Shown: in pieces, positions 1-9,602 of the stretch
Numbering within the stretch: the first letter of the stretch is position 1
Layout of the letters: each line of letters opens with the position of its first letter
Origin: Bilabrum cf. latius
Taxonomy: Eukaryota; Bigyra: Bicosoecida; Bigyra; Bicosoecida
Assembly (NCBI GenBank): GCA_965178125.1
Contig: OZ237767.1
Location: 124,001-188,000, forward strand
DNA length: 64,000 nucleotides
Reading direction: 5' to 3'
Notes under the pieces: model-generated
What the model saw: the letters and a program-made list of their open reading frames with translations, nothing else
The model's database searches: none
Told to the model about the DNA's origin: nothing
Program-made: the position numbers and the translations under genes

Positions 1-715
1 TCAAGGCAAGCAGCGATCCAGGGATCAGCTGCACCGCGAGGCTCTCGTGCTGAGCCAGCACGAGGCCAGTACATGGCCGAGCCAATCAAGGCAAGCAGCG
101 ATCCAGGGATCAGCTGCACCGCGAGGCCAGTACATGGCCGAGCCAATCAAGGCAAGCAGCGATCCAGGGATCAGCTGCACCGCGAGGTCAGTACGTGGCC
201 GAGCCAATCAAGGCAAGCAGCGATCCAGGGATCAGCTGCATTGCGAGGCCGGTACATGGCCGAGCCAATCAAGGCAAGCAGCGATCCAGGGATCAGCTGT
301 ACTTTGAGGCCAGTACATGGCCGAGGCAATCAAGGCAAGCAGCGATCCAGGGATCAGCTGTACTTTGAGGCCAGTACATGGCCGAGCCAATCAAGGCAAG
401 CAGCGATCCAGGGATCAGCTGCACCGCGAGGCCAGTACGTGGCTGAGCCAATCAAGGCAAGCAGCGATCCAGGGATCAGCTGCACCGCGAGGCTCTCGAG
501 ACGAGCCAGCACGAGGCCAGTACATGGCCGAGCCAATCAAGGCAAGCAGCGATCCAGGGATCAGCTGCAGTGCGAGGCCAGTACATGGCCGAGCCAATCA
601 AGGCAAGCAGCGATCCAGGGATCAGCTGCACCGCTCTCGAGCCGAGCCAGCACGAGGCCGGTACATGGCCGAGTCAATCAAGGCAAGCAGCGATCCAGGG
701 ATCAGCTGCACTGTG
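1..715. repeat. 61-bp tandem satellite, truncated by the window edge
   Basis: About eleven copies of a 61-bp unit containing AAGCAGCGATCCAGGGATCA are visible, with unit starts at 73, 134, 195 and so on. A few copies carry a longer insert (CGAGCCAGCACGAGGCC type). Because 61 is not a multiple of three, the translation rotates through three frames from copy to copy, so the apparent open frames here are a by-product of the repeat and are not evidence of a gene. The array continues off the left edge. Confidence 0.9.
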
Positions 716-1240
716 GGGTTATCGAGCCAGCACGAGGCCATCATGCGATGGGTGAGGAGCGTAGGTCCGTGATCGGGTGTTGCCGATTGGTGGAGCGTAT
801 GCTTGATAGCCTTTCGCAGCGGATGCTTGCTGCACAAGACCCTTGGCGTTTCCCGGGACTGGGCCAGCGACCGCGTGGCATGCGGCCCGGTTGCAGACCG
901 CATTCCCGTTATGGTGCGTCCCGCATTGGCGGACCCAGGGTCCAAACAAGCGCCTGATACATTTTTGACATGACCGAACGTTTCTGTGGCTAAGCGCCGT
1001 GCCAGGTGCGCAGGGTGCGACAAAAGGGGGTAAGCAACCCCAGCCGCCCAACAGAGGAATTATTTACACGCTATCATAGCGGTATTTGAACCCGAGGTTC
1101 AGCGGCTGGCACCGTGGTAGGCGCACAGCCGGGCTACGGACCGGCACGGCCCGATAGCTCAGAAATGTGTCTTGTAGGTAAGAGTGGCACGAATGGTCCG
1201 GCGTGCTTGGCTCGGAAAACCATGCAACGCCAAACGCATG
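716..1240. other. No recognisable gene
   Basis: Unique GC-rich sequence between two tandem-repeat blocks. I see no conserved coding frame, no tRNA cloverleaf and no rRNA segment that I can support. Confidence 0.5.
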
Positions 1241-1261
1241 CTGAAGTCAAAATAACCCGAC

Positions 1262-1640
1262 CCATCCTAGTACGGACAGGGGCACAGCGGCCAGGGAACC
1301 TCGGGGCTAAGCGCGCCCATGCAGGGAGTCGAGCAGGGAGGCTGGGAGTCGAGTCTAGCATGACTCCTCCACAAACCATCACCACAAGAACACCATTTCT
1401 AGAAAATAGAACCCAATCCATCCTAGCACGGACAGGGGCACAGCGGCCAGGGAACCTCGGGGCTAAGCGCGCCCATGCAGGGAGTCGAGCAGGGAGGCTG
1501 GGAGTCGAGTCTAGCATGACTCCTCCACAAACCAGCACCACAAGAACACCCATCCAAAAATAAGTAGAAATAGAACCCAATCCATCCTAGCACGGACAGG
1601 GGCACAGCGGCCAGGGAACCACGGGGCTAAGCGCGCCCAT
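1262..1640. repeat. Tandem repeat of 156-164 bp, three copies
   Basis: The block beginning CATCCTAG, then ACGGACAGGGGCACAGCGG, recurs with its CAGCGG core at 1285, 1441 and 1605. The first two copies also share AGCGCGCCCATGCAGGGAG and a tail ending CCACAAACCA. The third copy is truncated near 1640. Open frames exist on both strands but follow the repeat, and I see no gene. Confidence 0.85.
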
Positions 1641-2433
1641 GCGAAAGCGGAGCACAGAGCTACTGAAACACACGCAATCTCGGCCCGCAGGGCCGAGCAC
1701 AAACAGACAACCCAAGATTAATGAAGGCGAAGGGAATACACACGACATGTTGACCCCCATGCCTTACCTTTGTACGGCTGGGGTCTGCTGTATTTACGAA
1801 GGAGTGGGGCGCGCAGGGTTAGTGCCTGCGTAAAGTAACGTGCCATTCCCTCTAGAATGCAATATAGCCTACAGCGATAAGCACCTCTGCCGCGGTCCAT
1901 GTAGATGAATCGGTCGTTTTACTGCATCAATGCGTTTAACTACTATATTTGTATCGATTAGCTCCAGGAATCGATTCAGGGTTGTCGAATTCGGTCAGGT
2001 GCCGCCGACCGCACCCGAGAAGCCCCTCTTGTACGACTGTGTGAAATTGTCTATAGGCCACAATCTCAGAGCGGAAGTAAATTGTAATAAGTATTGCCGT
2101 GGGGGGATTATCAGGCCCTAGTACCATGCAGGTATTGCGCACTGGCCCTCTCCAGCTAGCTCGTCCAAACGCGCTTGCGGCCGTCTGCAGGCGCCCACAG
2201 CGGCTGCGTCCGCATGCGCATGAGTGGAGCCTGTTTTGCAATCGTATATCTATCACATGAACCGCATGGGCGCCCCCGACCGGGCGAACGAGTGCGAGGC
2301 TTTCCCCAAACGGCCCCGCAAGCTCGATGCGGCCCTGGCAAGCCGCGCCAGGCCGTCGCTCCCGCGCCCCCCAGAGCCGGCATGGCGCTCAGTGGCCTCA
2401 ATCTAGGTTTAGCAGCAAGGGGGGCTTCTTCCC
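1641..2433. other. No recognisable gene
   Basis: Mixed-composition sequence with only short open frames and no homology that I recognise. The right end may contain the 3' UTR of the minus-strand candidate that stops at 2434. Confidence 0.4.
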
Positions 2434-3040
2434 TTAGATCGTGTCGAGCGCCTAGAGCTGCTTGCTGGCCAACACAGCCGCCGCCGTGGCCGCCCGAGGC
2501 TCGTCCTCCGCGTCTTCCCCCTCGGCATTGATATTCGCCTCGGAATCGGGAATTTTCTCGCGAGTCGTATCGGGGGCGGTTTCGCTGCCGTTTTCAAATT
2601 CCTCCATCGTGGCCGCCGCGCCCTACTCCTCCTTGTCGCCCCCGTCGTAGCGCCCCCCCCCCCGGCCCTCCGCTATGGTTCTCGCAAATTGTGTCTGGGT
2701 ATTCCACTGCCTATCGCGAGAGCACCCTCATTCGGGCAGATCTGCGAGAGGACCAGCGCATGGGGTCGGACCGCTTCGAGGCGTCCGCTGGGTCGTACTC
2801 GTCCTCGCAGGACCCACCACATGCCTTGCCCGCCACGGCTAGTCGCCCAATGCTCCCGCGACGACAAGTCTAGATCCGCAGGCCCATCACCACGGTACCC
2901 ACCAGATCCTGCTGGAGGACTGCCGTGCGACGCGCGCCGCTGCCCGCCTCTTCTGCCCCTTCATCGCTGACAGTAGCAAAAACTTGGGCACTTTGCTGCA
3001 CACTGAGTACTGAGGTTGGCAACGAGGCCCTGATCGCTCA
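2434..3040 (-). pseudogene. Candidate acidic protein, broken at a G homopolymer
   Basis: On the minus strand, reading TAG as sense, one frame is open from about 3040 (after a TGA) to a run of 11 G at about 2653-2663. It includes VFATVSDEGAEEAGSG and a short KACGGSCEDEYDPADASK segment. A second frame then runs from the G tract to a TAA at 2434-2436 and encodes an acidic tail with EEFENGSETAPDTT and INAEGEDAEDEP. The two frames differ by one base at the G run, so this is either a real frameshift, an assembly error in the homopolymer, or two exons. I recognise no family. No start codon is assigned. Confidence 0.3.
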
Positions 3041-4080
3041 ATTTCGGCTCTCCGCCAGATGGACAGGTCGAGAGCGGGACACAGAGTGCAATATACCAGG
3101 GGGAAATGAGCCATTAAAGCACGTCATGTCCAAGTCAGCCATGCACACTCAGAGAACCTGTATATTTGGCTTGCGGGGGGCTCCCGGGGCTCTGATCAGG
3201 AAGTCACGTTCCGACGTTTGCCTAATCCAGTTTGAGGAAAATTAGGACAAAAGTGCTTGCAATCTAAGATGACTGAACACGAAAAGAAAATGGGACGAGT
3301 ACACTGTCTGGAACTTCGCTGCAGCGTGCGTGGGAGCGGAGACAAGCACCGTTTGGCCGGCCGAGGCAGCTCGGTCCCCCGTGCGGCCACCTGCCAAACA
3401 TGGCTTCGCGCGCAAACGTGCGAACACGATTATAAAACTAAATTAACTCATGTTGTCGCAAAATAATCACCATAACCCCATCGTGGACTGACCTGGAGTG
3501 CTGCAACGACAGATTCCTGTGCGGGGCCGCCAAATTAGGTTCCGTCGGAAGGTTCTTAGCTGAACTCCGAAATCGCCGATTGGGCCCTCCTCGCGGGGCC
3601 TTGTACAAAGTACCAGTAAGCATTTTTGAGTATATGATGACCTATATCAATAAATATTAGGTTTTTTATCATGATTTTGTGGTCTAATTTTGCCAGAAAC
3701 ATCTAGAAGACGAGATATCTGGGCCCAAAGAGAACTGTTTTGGCCTCGACCGCCGAATCTGGAGCGAACCTCTGGTGGCAGGCGGCATAGCTGAACTCCC
3801 ATTGTTCGCCCCCTTTCTTGTCTGTTTATGGGATTAAGCCTCCAATTTTCACAAATTTATTAGATATAGGGTTAATTATTCATGTCAGCAATTGTTGATA
3901 CTTATACGGTGGTCGGAGCCCATCCACATTCCTTGCCCGGTCAGTCAGAATGCGCCGCCGCTTTCCGGGTCGATCCACGACCTTACTATCCGCTTTCTTG
4001 CCCCATGCAACACAACCACAATAATTTCCTTCTATTGGCTTGTATTACTTTCCCCCGCTTTCAGCTCGATCGACCTAGTC
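3041..4080. other. No recognisable gene; AT-rich stretch 3610-3880
   Basis: Only short overlapping frames are present. The 3610-3880 segment is distinctly AT-richer than its surroundings. A short sequence around CATAGCTGAACTC at 3786 recurs on the other strand near 5910, with a weaker copy at 3560, suggesting a small dispersed repeat. Confidence 0.4.
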
Positions 4081-4455
4081 GGTGTCCAGCTCATTTTATC
4101 ACGCACGGCTCTTCAGTGCCTGGACCATTGCGCGCTGCCCCAACAGCTCTGCCTCGACCTTTTCACGCGGTTCAATGCTGCACGCTTTCCTTTCCTCTCA
4201 CACTCAATCTGTTTGCGCAGCTCCTTCATCTACCAGTCATTAAATGCCTTTTTGCCCTCTTTCGATGCCGAATTCGCCTGCTTCTGTTAGCCCTCTCCTG
4301 GATCGCTTTCCGCTCGCTCAATACAGTACTCTTTGCCGCGTATAACTCAAAACCCCCCTTATCTTCCATTTTTGGGGGAGAGCTAGCGCGGTTCATGAAG
4401 TGCCGCGCACCCTCTGCCGCCGTCAATGCAGTAGCGATGGCACCAGCCTGCATCG
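4081..4455 (-). pseudogene. Eroded coiled-coil coding remnant
   Basis: On the minus strand three consecutive frames each look coding: a piece with ERKAIQERANRSRR, then ASKEGKKAFNDW-TAG-MKELRKQIE, then REKVEAELLGQRAMVQALK before a TGA near 4093. The charged, heptad-like composition is continuous but the frame changes twice, with TGA or TAA in the other frames. The simplest reading is a decayed gene for a coiled-coil protein. Short unrecognised introns are the alternative. Confidence 0.35.
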
Positions 4456-4755
4456 TCTGAACATCATCCCACGTAGCTCATCTGCTCCTCTGAAGAACAT
4501 AATAGCTTGAGTCCGCCTGGATACACTTTATAATGCTACTGCCTCACTCAGGAAGTGACCAGAATTCAGACTAGCACCCAGATCGCCCAATTTCACCCTG
4601 AGGCCTGCCCTACCTCCCGGTGCCTTGGCTGTCGATCCGGGCCGTGGGGTAGTCCTGCTGGCATGCTTCCCGCTGACGTTGGATGAACAACTGCTTGATA
4701 AAGTGATGGGTAGCCTTTATATCTACCCCATATCGCCTCTTTGCCCATGATTGTA

Positions 4756-5028
4756 TTAAATAAGCTGACGAAGCTACGCGGAGGTTGGGTTCTGGGTCCC
4801 AGAGTTGAGTCGGTGCGTCTGGATCTCGACCACCTCTAGCTGCCGCCTTACACGCAGCGCCTCTCGGGCGCTTTTGAGCGCCTTCCGAACCTTGCCAATC
4901 GCCTCCGCCTCACCTTTCTCCTGCTTGTTCTTGAGCCGCCTGGACGTGGTCGCGACGTTCTGCTTGGCCTCCCGGTCGCACGGAGCACCAGCTTGAGTAT
5001 CTCGAACACTCTCACTCCGTCTAGTTCA
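4756..5028 (-). pseudogene. Charged helical coding remnant
   Basis: A minus-strand frame of about 85 codons ends in TAA at 4756-4758. It contains REAKQNVATTSRRLKNKQEK and IGKVRKALKSAREALRVRR, and one TAG (sense in this genome) close to the end. It starts after a TGA with no ATG, so it would be an internal or terminal exon, or a relic of the same coiled-coil gene as the fragment at 4081-4455. The function is unknown. Confidence 0.3.
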
Positions 5029-5107
5029 ACAGTCTATCCGCTCCTTGCTACTTGTCCCCGATAGGCTTGGTACCAGCCAAGCTGCAGCCACATCCTGCTG
5101 ACCAGCA

Positions 5108-5174
5108 GCACTGGAACAGCAGGGGGAGTCGGAGTCGGAGGAGGAGTCGGAGTCGGAGTCGGAGTCGGAGGAGG
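5108..5174. repeat. GGAGTC simple repeat
   Basis: A hexamer-like GGAGTC/GGAGGA run that would encode Glu/Ser if read in frame. No gene context was found around it. Confidence 0.7.
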
Positions 5175-5378
5175 AGCAGTTAACACCCTTCAGACATGTC
5201 CTGCTCTCCGGTAGCCCTCAGTTGCGCGATGGCATGTCCCTACAACCTGTGGCCTCCGCTGCGGCTGCAGCAACACTTGCTTCGGCAGCTGCGGCTTGCT
5301 CTCTCTCCCTCTTTGTCACTTTCTCGCCAGCCTAGAATATAAGTATACTCATGGTTGTTAATTAAGCGCCTCTCACGA

Positions 5379-5796
5379 TCAGGAGGAAAGTAGCAGTCTG
5401 TTCCAGTCCGGCCGGTTCCCGTACACGTAGGACAGCTCCTTCCCGCAGATGACCGCGTCCACCGAGCGGTACGGTTGCAGTATAGTCAGATTAAAACTGA
5501 ATCCTAGATCTATACTTTCCTTGCCAATGTTTACCCGGCCGGTCATTGGTTACACAGTGGTGACCATGCCCAGCCCGGCCGTTGTGAGGGCCGTGAACCA
5601 TAGTGAGGCACATACCGTCTCGACAGACAGTTTCGGCTGCCCTTTCCAAAAATTGCGAATCTCTATATGCATGGATGCCCAATGAGGCTGCAGGATGAGA
5701 TCCTCGCACCATTTCTGCGTCACTTCGAACAGACGTACACCTTCGACATGGGCCTCGGCTGCCGCCACAACTCGCCTCAACTTAGGATCTCTCGTG
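5379..5796 (-). CDS. Possible two-exon 3' part of an unknown gene
   Basis: On the minus strand an exon-like frame follows an acceptor (TGTGTAG) at about 5797 and reads RDPKLRRVVAAAEAHVEGV, then KWCEDLILQPHWASMHIE. It ends at a donor-like GTATGT near 5622. A second block lower down reads ESIDLGFSFNLTILQPYRSV and GKELSYVYGNRPDWNRLL before TGA at 5379-5381. The phase is compatible if the acceptor is at about 5533. Both blocks look like real protein, but I recognise no family and no 5' end is visible. A relic gene is equally possible. Confidence 0.35.
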
Positions 5797-6098
5797 CCTA
5801 CACAGGCAAAGAATTTTTAAAATACTGTTTATTGTTGTAGCAAAGTTGGACTTCCAATTAATTCGAAATTCATGGAGGTATTCGGTGATGAAGTCAGAGT
5901 TCAGCTATGCCGCCTGCCACCACCGAAAGTTCAGCTATGAACCTTCAGACGGTTCCGCAACTTGAAAGTTATGCGCGCGGCGGTGGCGGCACGCGGCGCC
6001 ACCGCAGGGTTGTTGCGAGTGGAGTCGAGCGTAGGCCACACGCAGAGCCGTTTTTTCTGTGTTTATCCTACGTATAGTCTTACTGGATACGTGTAGAT

Positions 6099-9000
6099 AT
6101 GGCAGATGTCCAATCAGCATCTTTCGTGTCTCCCAAAAACCAGCTGTTTGACCGAGAAAAGCCGAGGTGAGTGCCACGGTGACACACGCAGTTGAGCGTG
6201 AATCCTTCGCATGGCTTCTAGGTTGGCTCCATTACTTTGGAATACGTATACAATACGTATGATCTGTACTTTCACGAGGGCACACGCGATATTTTACGAG
6301 TGCATGATGAGGGATTGGTCCCAGCCAATCACCTGACATTTTCTGTTTTGACCTTTCCCGCAGCAACAGCACCATCACGGTGAAGGTAGAAGGAGCAAGC
6401 GCTGTTCGCCTCGCAAGCTCTACGAAAGAAGACGGGAAGTCCAAGCGGAAGGCCGCCGGGTGTTGGGGCACTTGGTGGTGCCTCGTGCTTGGAGCAGGTG
6501 TGCTCGCGCTCGCGCTCGCGCTCGGAATCACCCTCTTCTTCGTGCTGGGCCAGGGAGCAGATGAAGACGCACCCATAGGCGACACCTCCGCTGCACCGCT
6601 GCAAGGTGCATCTGGAGGAGCTGGCCTCGACGGGGTCCGCAACGTCTCAGATGCCTTCAGCCAGTGCGCCGGTCACGGCCAACGGTCGCTCGTCGACGCC
6701 GCCTTGGACGACCAGTACCAGGGCTTCACGGTGGCGTCGTTCGGATTCAATGCCACGGGCATCGACACATCCACGCGGTGCAACGTGAGCCAGGCGATCG
6801 CCGAGGGGGCCCGCGCCCGCCTGCCCGCGCAAGGCGATGGCGGGCCGGGCCGGGACATCTTCGTGAGCCTGCTGGGCGGAGAGGGACACGGCGGGTCGGG
6901 GGTAGGTCCCACGGGTCCCCTCGTGTACACGCCCATGGTGGCCACGATGGCCGTGATGGTCTCGAGCGAGAGCGATGCGGTGGCCGTGGTGGACACGCTC
7001 GGGTCCCAGGCAGCTGGCCGGGAGCTGGTGCTGGGGCCCATCGAGCAGGCCCCGGGGCTGGGCGTCTCGGCTAGCAATGCCACTGCGGTGCCTCCTCCAC
7101 CAGCGGTGATGGAAGCGCTGCGAGCCGCCGATGAGGACGAGGAGGCTGATGATGCCGTGGGTGGCGGCGGGCAGGGCACGGCCACCCCCGGGGCGGGTCC
7201 CGTGCTGCTGGACCTGTCCCCGCTGAGGAGGCAGCAGGCCAGCGCGGCTGCTGCCGGGACTCCGCTGCCGTCAGCATCGGGTACGCCCACGCCATCGACA
7301 ACTCCTTCCACGTCTCCGGTAAGGCCTGCATTTCTTGACCGGATCTGACTGACTCTCTCTGATCGGTAGGACCTCCAGTATCGCCCAGCATAGCCTGCAA
7401 GTGCTCGTTCTCATCTATATTCCTCGCAGACTCCGAGCAACAGCCCCACGCCCAGCGTCACGGCCAGCCCCAGCAACAGCCCCACGCCCAGCGTCACGCC
7501 CAGCGTCACGCCCAGCCCCAGCAACAGCCCCACGCCCAGCGTCACGTCCAGCCCCAGCAACAGCCCCACGCCCAGCGTCACGGCCAGCCCCAGCAACAGC
7601 CCCACGCCCAGCGTCACGCCCAGCGTCACGGCCAGCCCCAGCAACAGCCCCACGCCCAGCGTCACGTCCAGCCCCAGCAACAGCCCCACGCCCAGCGTCA
7701 CGGCCAGCCCCAGCAACAGCCCCACGCCCAGCGTCACGTCCAGCCCCAGCAACAGCCCCACGCCCAGCATCACGCCCAGCGTCACGGCCAGCCCCAGCAA
7801 CAGCCCCACGCCCAGCGTCACGGCCAGCCCCACGCCCAGCATCACGGCCAGCCCCAGCAACAGCCCCACGCCCAGCATCACGGCCAGCCCCAGCAACAGC
7901 CCTACTCCAGTAAGAACTAGAACAATATCGTTGCTGTGTCGCTGGTAGCTCGCTTAGCGACTCACCACGTATCGAGTTGCAGTTCCGCAGGTCCACCCTC
8001 TGTGTATTGCGTCCTTCGTGTTGCCCTCTGTACCGTCGCAGTCCATCACACCATCCGGCACCCCCTCACCCTCGGCGACCCCCCAGTCGTGGGGCTACCT
8101 CGAGCACACGTCCAACCCAGGCCGGTTCATCCCGTACGAGTTCACGCCCATGGGAGACGAGATGTTCTTCCGGGCGACCGACATCGATTCCAACTCCGAG
8201 ACGGGTCTGTACTCGTGGGACGAATCGAGTGGCATCCAGCTGCGGGTGGATGTTGCCACGGGGGGTAGCATCCCTCAGTAGTTTACTCCCTGGGGTCAGG
8301 ACAGGCTGGTCTACTGGTCTACCGTGCAGGAGGCTGGGCAGTCGGTGATGCGAATTGTGGTGTACAACACTACCAGCGACACAGTGTACGTCGTGCCAGG
8401 CACCAACGGCGTCGGTGAGGACATGCAGGCATCCGGCACACGCATGCTGCTGGACGAGGCAGGCGGGCGCATGCTCTTCTTCGGCAAGCCCGAGGGATGG
8501 ACGGACTCGGGTGCCGTCCACCGCTGGTACTACGGAGCGTACTTCCTGTACTCCGACATGACAGTGCAGCGGGTGTTTGACATGAGCCCCTACATGATTT
8601 CTAATTCATGGCGGGATGAAGACGGCTTCATGACCATGTTCCAGGGGGACTGCTACGTGGCGCTGTCGGGGGAGACGCAGTCCGTGGTGAGGGTCAAGGC
8701 CGGCACGCACGATGTAGACGTGATATACGACTCGGGGAGGACCAGGAGCAACCTGATCATGTTCCGGCCATTGTTCGAGTTCAACAACAAGCTGTACATG
8801 GTGGACTGGAGCAACACAGACTACAAGATCCACACGTACACTGGGAACGGGACACCGACGCGGCTCTTCCCACCTTCCGGTGGTGCGGCTGATGCCCTGC
8901 GAACCATGTCCAAGCCCACCGTGCACGACGGCAAGGTGTACTTCATGGGTTCCGATGGGTCCACCTGGAACTTGTACACGTATGACGGGGCCACGACGGT

Positions 9001-9277
9001 GACGGCCGTGTCGGGGGCAAGCAGCATAGATGCGAACTACAGACACACGCAATTCCCAATCATGGATGGCGAGCTGTACTTTCCGAAGAAGCCTGCTGAC
9101 TTTGAGCTGTGGCGGGTGAGTGCATCCACCGGGAATGCCGAGCTTGTGCTGGACACGACAGGCACGGGCGGGAACTGGTTCGGCCTCGAATGGATGATGC
9201 CGTTCAAGGGATACATCTGGCACCTCACTTCGATATCATCAAATGAGGCGATGGCTTGGTGGTACAAGCTAGGCTGA
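6099..9277 (+). CDS. Membrane-anchored Ser/Thr/Pro-rich surface protein with C-terminal propeller-like domain
   Basis: Exons: 6099-6166, 6364-7318, 7430-7909, and about 8042 (or 7991) to 9277, all joined by GT-AG introns with matching phase. The ATG at 6099 opens a short cytosolic segment. A basic KSKRK stretch then precedes one hydrophobic helix (about residues 55-85), giving a signal-anchor topology with the large C-terminus outside or lumenal. A luminal part with NxS/T sequons follows. Exon 3 is pure repeat (SNSPTPSVTASP type). The last exon encodes about 410 residues of Tyr/Trp/Gly-rich repeated strands such as GRMLFFG, NKLYMVDWS and GKVYFMGSDG, resembling ELP-type propellers. One in-frame TAG (8279) lies within this domain, between IPQ and FTPWG. 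The stop is TGA. Adhesion or cell-coat function is inferred from architecture only. It is related in plan to the gene at 41441-44716. Confidence 0.75.
7436..7909 (+). repeat. Coding repeat, 36-bp units (SNSPTPSVTASP)
   Basis: Thirteen or so imperfect units of AGCAACAGCCCCACGCCC plus a SVTASP or SVTPSVTP block fill the whole third exon of the surface-protein gene. Some units carry an added SVTP. The repeat is proline-, serine- and threonine-rich, as in an O-glycosylated stalk. Confidence 0.9.
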
Positions 9278-9602
9278 GAGCAATGACGGTCGGCAGCGCC
9301 GTCTCTGTGGTCTTTCGGGCTGTCCGACCTTAGAGCGGTGCCTACTACAGTATGAAGGCGCAAGTATGGACCCCGTGCGGTCGTCTATACGCTAGTCTAT
9401 CCGTCATGTCCATTTAGAAGTGCTCGCAACTCAATTATAAAATACAGAATCGCGGCAATTATAGTTTATTGAACCTGAGCAAGATTAAGTTGATTTTGTG
9501 CAATTTTTGTATCACCCGTATTTTAAGTAGGCGTCAAGTTAGAATTAGCGCAGCGTGTAAGCGTCATAATCATCCCCCTGTCTGCCAATTGCCACGAATC
9601 AA
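9278..9602. other. Intergenic spacer
   Basis: An AT-richer spacer between the TGA of the surface-protein gene and the ATG of TMEM260. It must hold a terminator and a promoter, but I see no feature that I can name. Confidence 0.5.

Noticed and set aside
73-957. A 294-residue protein in the left satellite
   Set aside because: The reading frame rotates through the three frames of a 61-bp unit, so it has no consistent protein sequence.
1146-1200. A tRNA suggested by GCCCGATAGCTCAG
   Set aside because: No matching D-arm, anticodon stem or T-arm follows, so a cloverleaf cannot be drawn.
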